From assembly GCA_023396215.1 (NCBI GenBank), contig JAEWWW010000141.1:1-5706 (forward strand): a stretch of 5,706 bases of DNA. Direction: 5' to 3'. Made by a program: the position numbers and the translations under genes. This document shows positions 5,292-5,706 of the stretch, in pieces. The notes beneath the pieces were generated by a model. It was not told where the DNA came from, did not search any database, and saw only the letters and a program-made list of their open reading frames with translations. Each line of letters starts with the position of its first letter. Within the stretch, counting starts at the first letter, position 1. The DNA comes from Bacillota bacterium. Its GTDB lineage: Bacteria > Bacillota > Clostridia > Oscillospirales > Ruminococcaceae.

Positions 5292-5410
5292 ACCCGACCC
5301 TACGGCGCATACTTTTACTTTTTTCTTTATTTCACATCCTGCATTTACTTGTTTTTTGTAAAAAAGCTTTTTTGAAGATATGGCTCTTGAGCAGAATACA
5401 CAAAGTTATC

Positions 5411-5424
5411 GTTATAAAAATAAC
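5411..5424. promoter_or_regulatory. Inverted repeat GTTAT-N4-ATAAC upstream of the regulator promoter
   Basis: GTTAT (5411-5415) and ATAAC (5420-5424) form a 14-base inverted repeat ending 5 bases before the -35 element; a further GTTAT lies at 5405-5409. The position suits an activator site, but short AT-rich repeats arise easily by chance. Confidence 0.3.
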
Positions 5425-5429
5425 AACTA

Positions 5430-5457
5430 TTGCATTTTAAGCCGCCAATGCTATAAT
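5430..5457 (+). promoter_or_regulatory. Sigma-A promoter of the SorC-type regulator gene
   Basis: TTGCAT (5430-5435), 16 bases, then a perfect TATAAT (5452-5457) with extended -10 TGC at 5449-5451. Start near 5464 gives a leader of about 150 bases. Confidence 0.82.
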
Positions 5458-5463
5458 ATAACT

Positions 5464-5505
5464 GAAAATTTTGAAAGAATTTTCGACACGTGAAATATTT
5501 TTCAC
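5464..5505 (+). promoter_or_regulatory. Two operator-like inverted repeats at the transcription start
   Basis: GAAAATT-N7-AATTTTC spans 5464-5484 and GTGAAA-TATT-TTTCAC spans 5490-5505. Both lie immediately downstream of the -10 element. SorC/DeoR-type regulators bind sites built around TGAA...TTCA arms, so these are candidate autoregulatory operators; this is inferred from position and pattern. Confidence 0.55.
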
Positions 5506-5616
5506 AAAGTGATTTGCGGGGTAGTTTGAACAGATTTTCATTGGGTTTTCTGCGCAGCCCCATCCGGCAGAGAGCGCAGAAAAGCCGATGCAGCAAAAGG
5601 GGGGAAGGACGGGCCG

Positions 5617-5706
5617 ATGTTACAACATGCGCAGGATACCCGTCTGATTCTCAAATGCTGCACCATGTACTACTTCGACGGCATGAGCCAAACCGAGATC
5701 TCCAAG
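5617..5706 (+). CDS. SorC/DeoR-type sugar-binding transcriptional regulator, N-terminus only
   Basis: Only the first 30 residues are in the window. RLILKCCTMYY (9-19) followed by DGMSQTEISK (21-30) matches the opening of the helix-turn-helix domain of the SorC family (the group of B. subtilis CggR and DeoR), where the usual pattern is a hydrophobic helix ending in YY, then G-(L/M)-SQ-x-EIA. Such proteins carry a C-terminal sugar-phosphate-binding domain and normally repress or activate a neighbouring sugar-use operon, which would lie to the right of this window. The ribosome site GGGGGGAAGGA ends 7 bases before the ATG. It has its own promoter and putative operators. The pair of cysteines (13, 14) within the first helix is unusual to my eye but cannot be judged from a fragment. 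Confidence 0.8.
   Translation, partial: MLQHAQDTRLILKCCTMYYFDGMSQTEISK

Larger units (their letters stand above)
5147..5616. other. Long non-coding spacer between HAD and regulator genes
   Basis: I see no credible gene in these 470 bases. The first part is GC-rich and hairpin-forming (5148-5278); the middle (5283-5375) is strongly T-rich with a 14-base palindrome AAAAAAGCTTTTTT at 5360-5373; the last part is AT-rich and holds the promoter and operator-like sites of the downstream regulator gene. Confidence 0.7.

Noticed and set aside
5360..5373. AAAAAAGCTTTTTT palindrome as a terminator
   Set aside because: There is no GC-rich stem and no room for a loop; it is part of an AT-rich stretch.
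5124..5375. 83-codon plus-strand open frame after the HAD gene
   Set aside because: It starts inside the terminator hairpin, has no ribosome site and translates low-complexity T-rich DNA as a run of Phe and Tyr.
1..5706. CRISPR array, tRNA, rRNA, insertion sequence, phage or toxin-antitoxin genes
   Set aside because: No regularly spaced repeats, cloverleaf pattern, transposase motifs, terminal inverted repeats or small paired genes were seen on either strand.

Overview
The window looks like chromosomal DNA from a low-to-mid GC Gram-positive bacterium, most likely a gut-type Clostridia (Oscillospirales-like). Reasons: strong GGAGG-type ribosome binding sites, a lipid-anchored solute-binding protein with a Ser/Pro/Glu-rich linker after the lipobox cysteine, GC-leaning genes separated by AT-rich spacers, and near-consensus sigma-A promoters. 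This is inference from style and not a taxonomic match.

Layout. The left part (1-4004) is read on the minus strand: a PHP-domain phosphoesterase (4004-3150), a lipoprotein solute-binding protein (2853-1777) and a fused double-domain ABC permease (1496 to beyond base 1). The ATPase that the transporter needs is not in the window and probably lies past the left edge. The right part is read on the plus strand: a HAD-IIA (NagD-like) phosphatase (4308-5099) followed by a strong intrinsic terminator, then a long spacer and the first 30 codons of a SorC/DeoR-type sugar-binding regulator (5617 onward, cut by the right edge). The PHP and HAD genes are divergent and each has its own promoter in the 303-base spacer 4005-4307.

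How the parts may work together. The binding protein and permease form an importer of the iron(III)/thiamine/2-aminoethylphosphonate/phosphate-ester group. The binding protein lacks the paired tyrosines of ferric-binding proteins, so iron is a poor guess. Upstream of its promoter is a direct repeat TTTACA-N5-TTTACA, which resembles the PhoP box of Firmicutes. With a PHP phosphoesterase and a HAD phosphatase next door, a phosphorus-scavenging locus for phosphonates or organophosphates is a reasonable hypothesis, though not proven.

The non-coding DNA is the richest part of the window. It holds a perfect 13-bp stem-loop between the binding protein and permease genes, a structured leader ahead of the binding protein, a terminator-like hairpin inside the leader of the HAD gene (candidate attenuator or small RNA), several hairpins after the HAD gene, and two operator-like inverted repeats at the start site of the SorC-type regulator. 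I see no CRISPR array, tRNA, rRNA, insertion sequence or phage gene.
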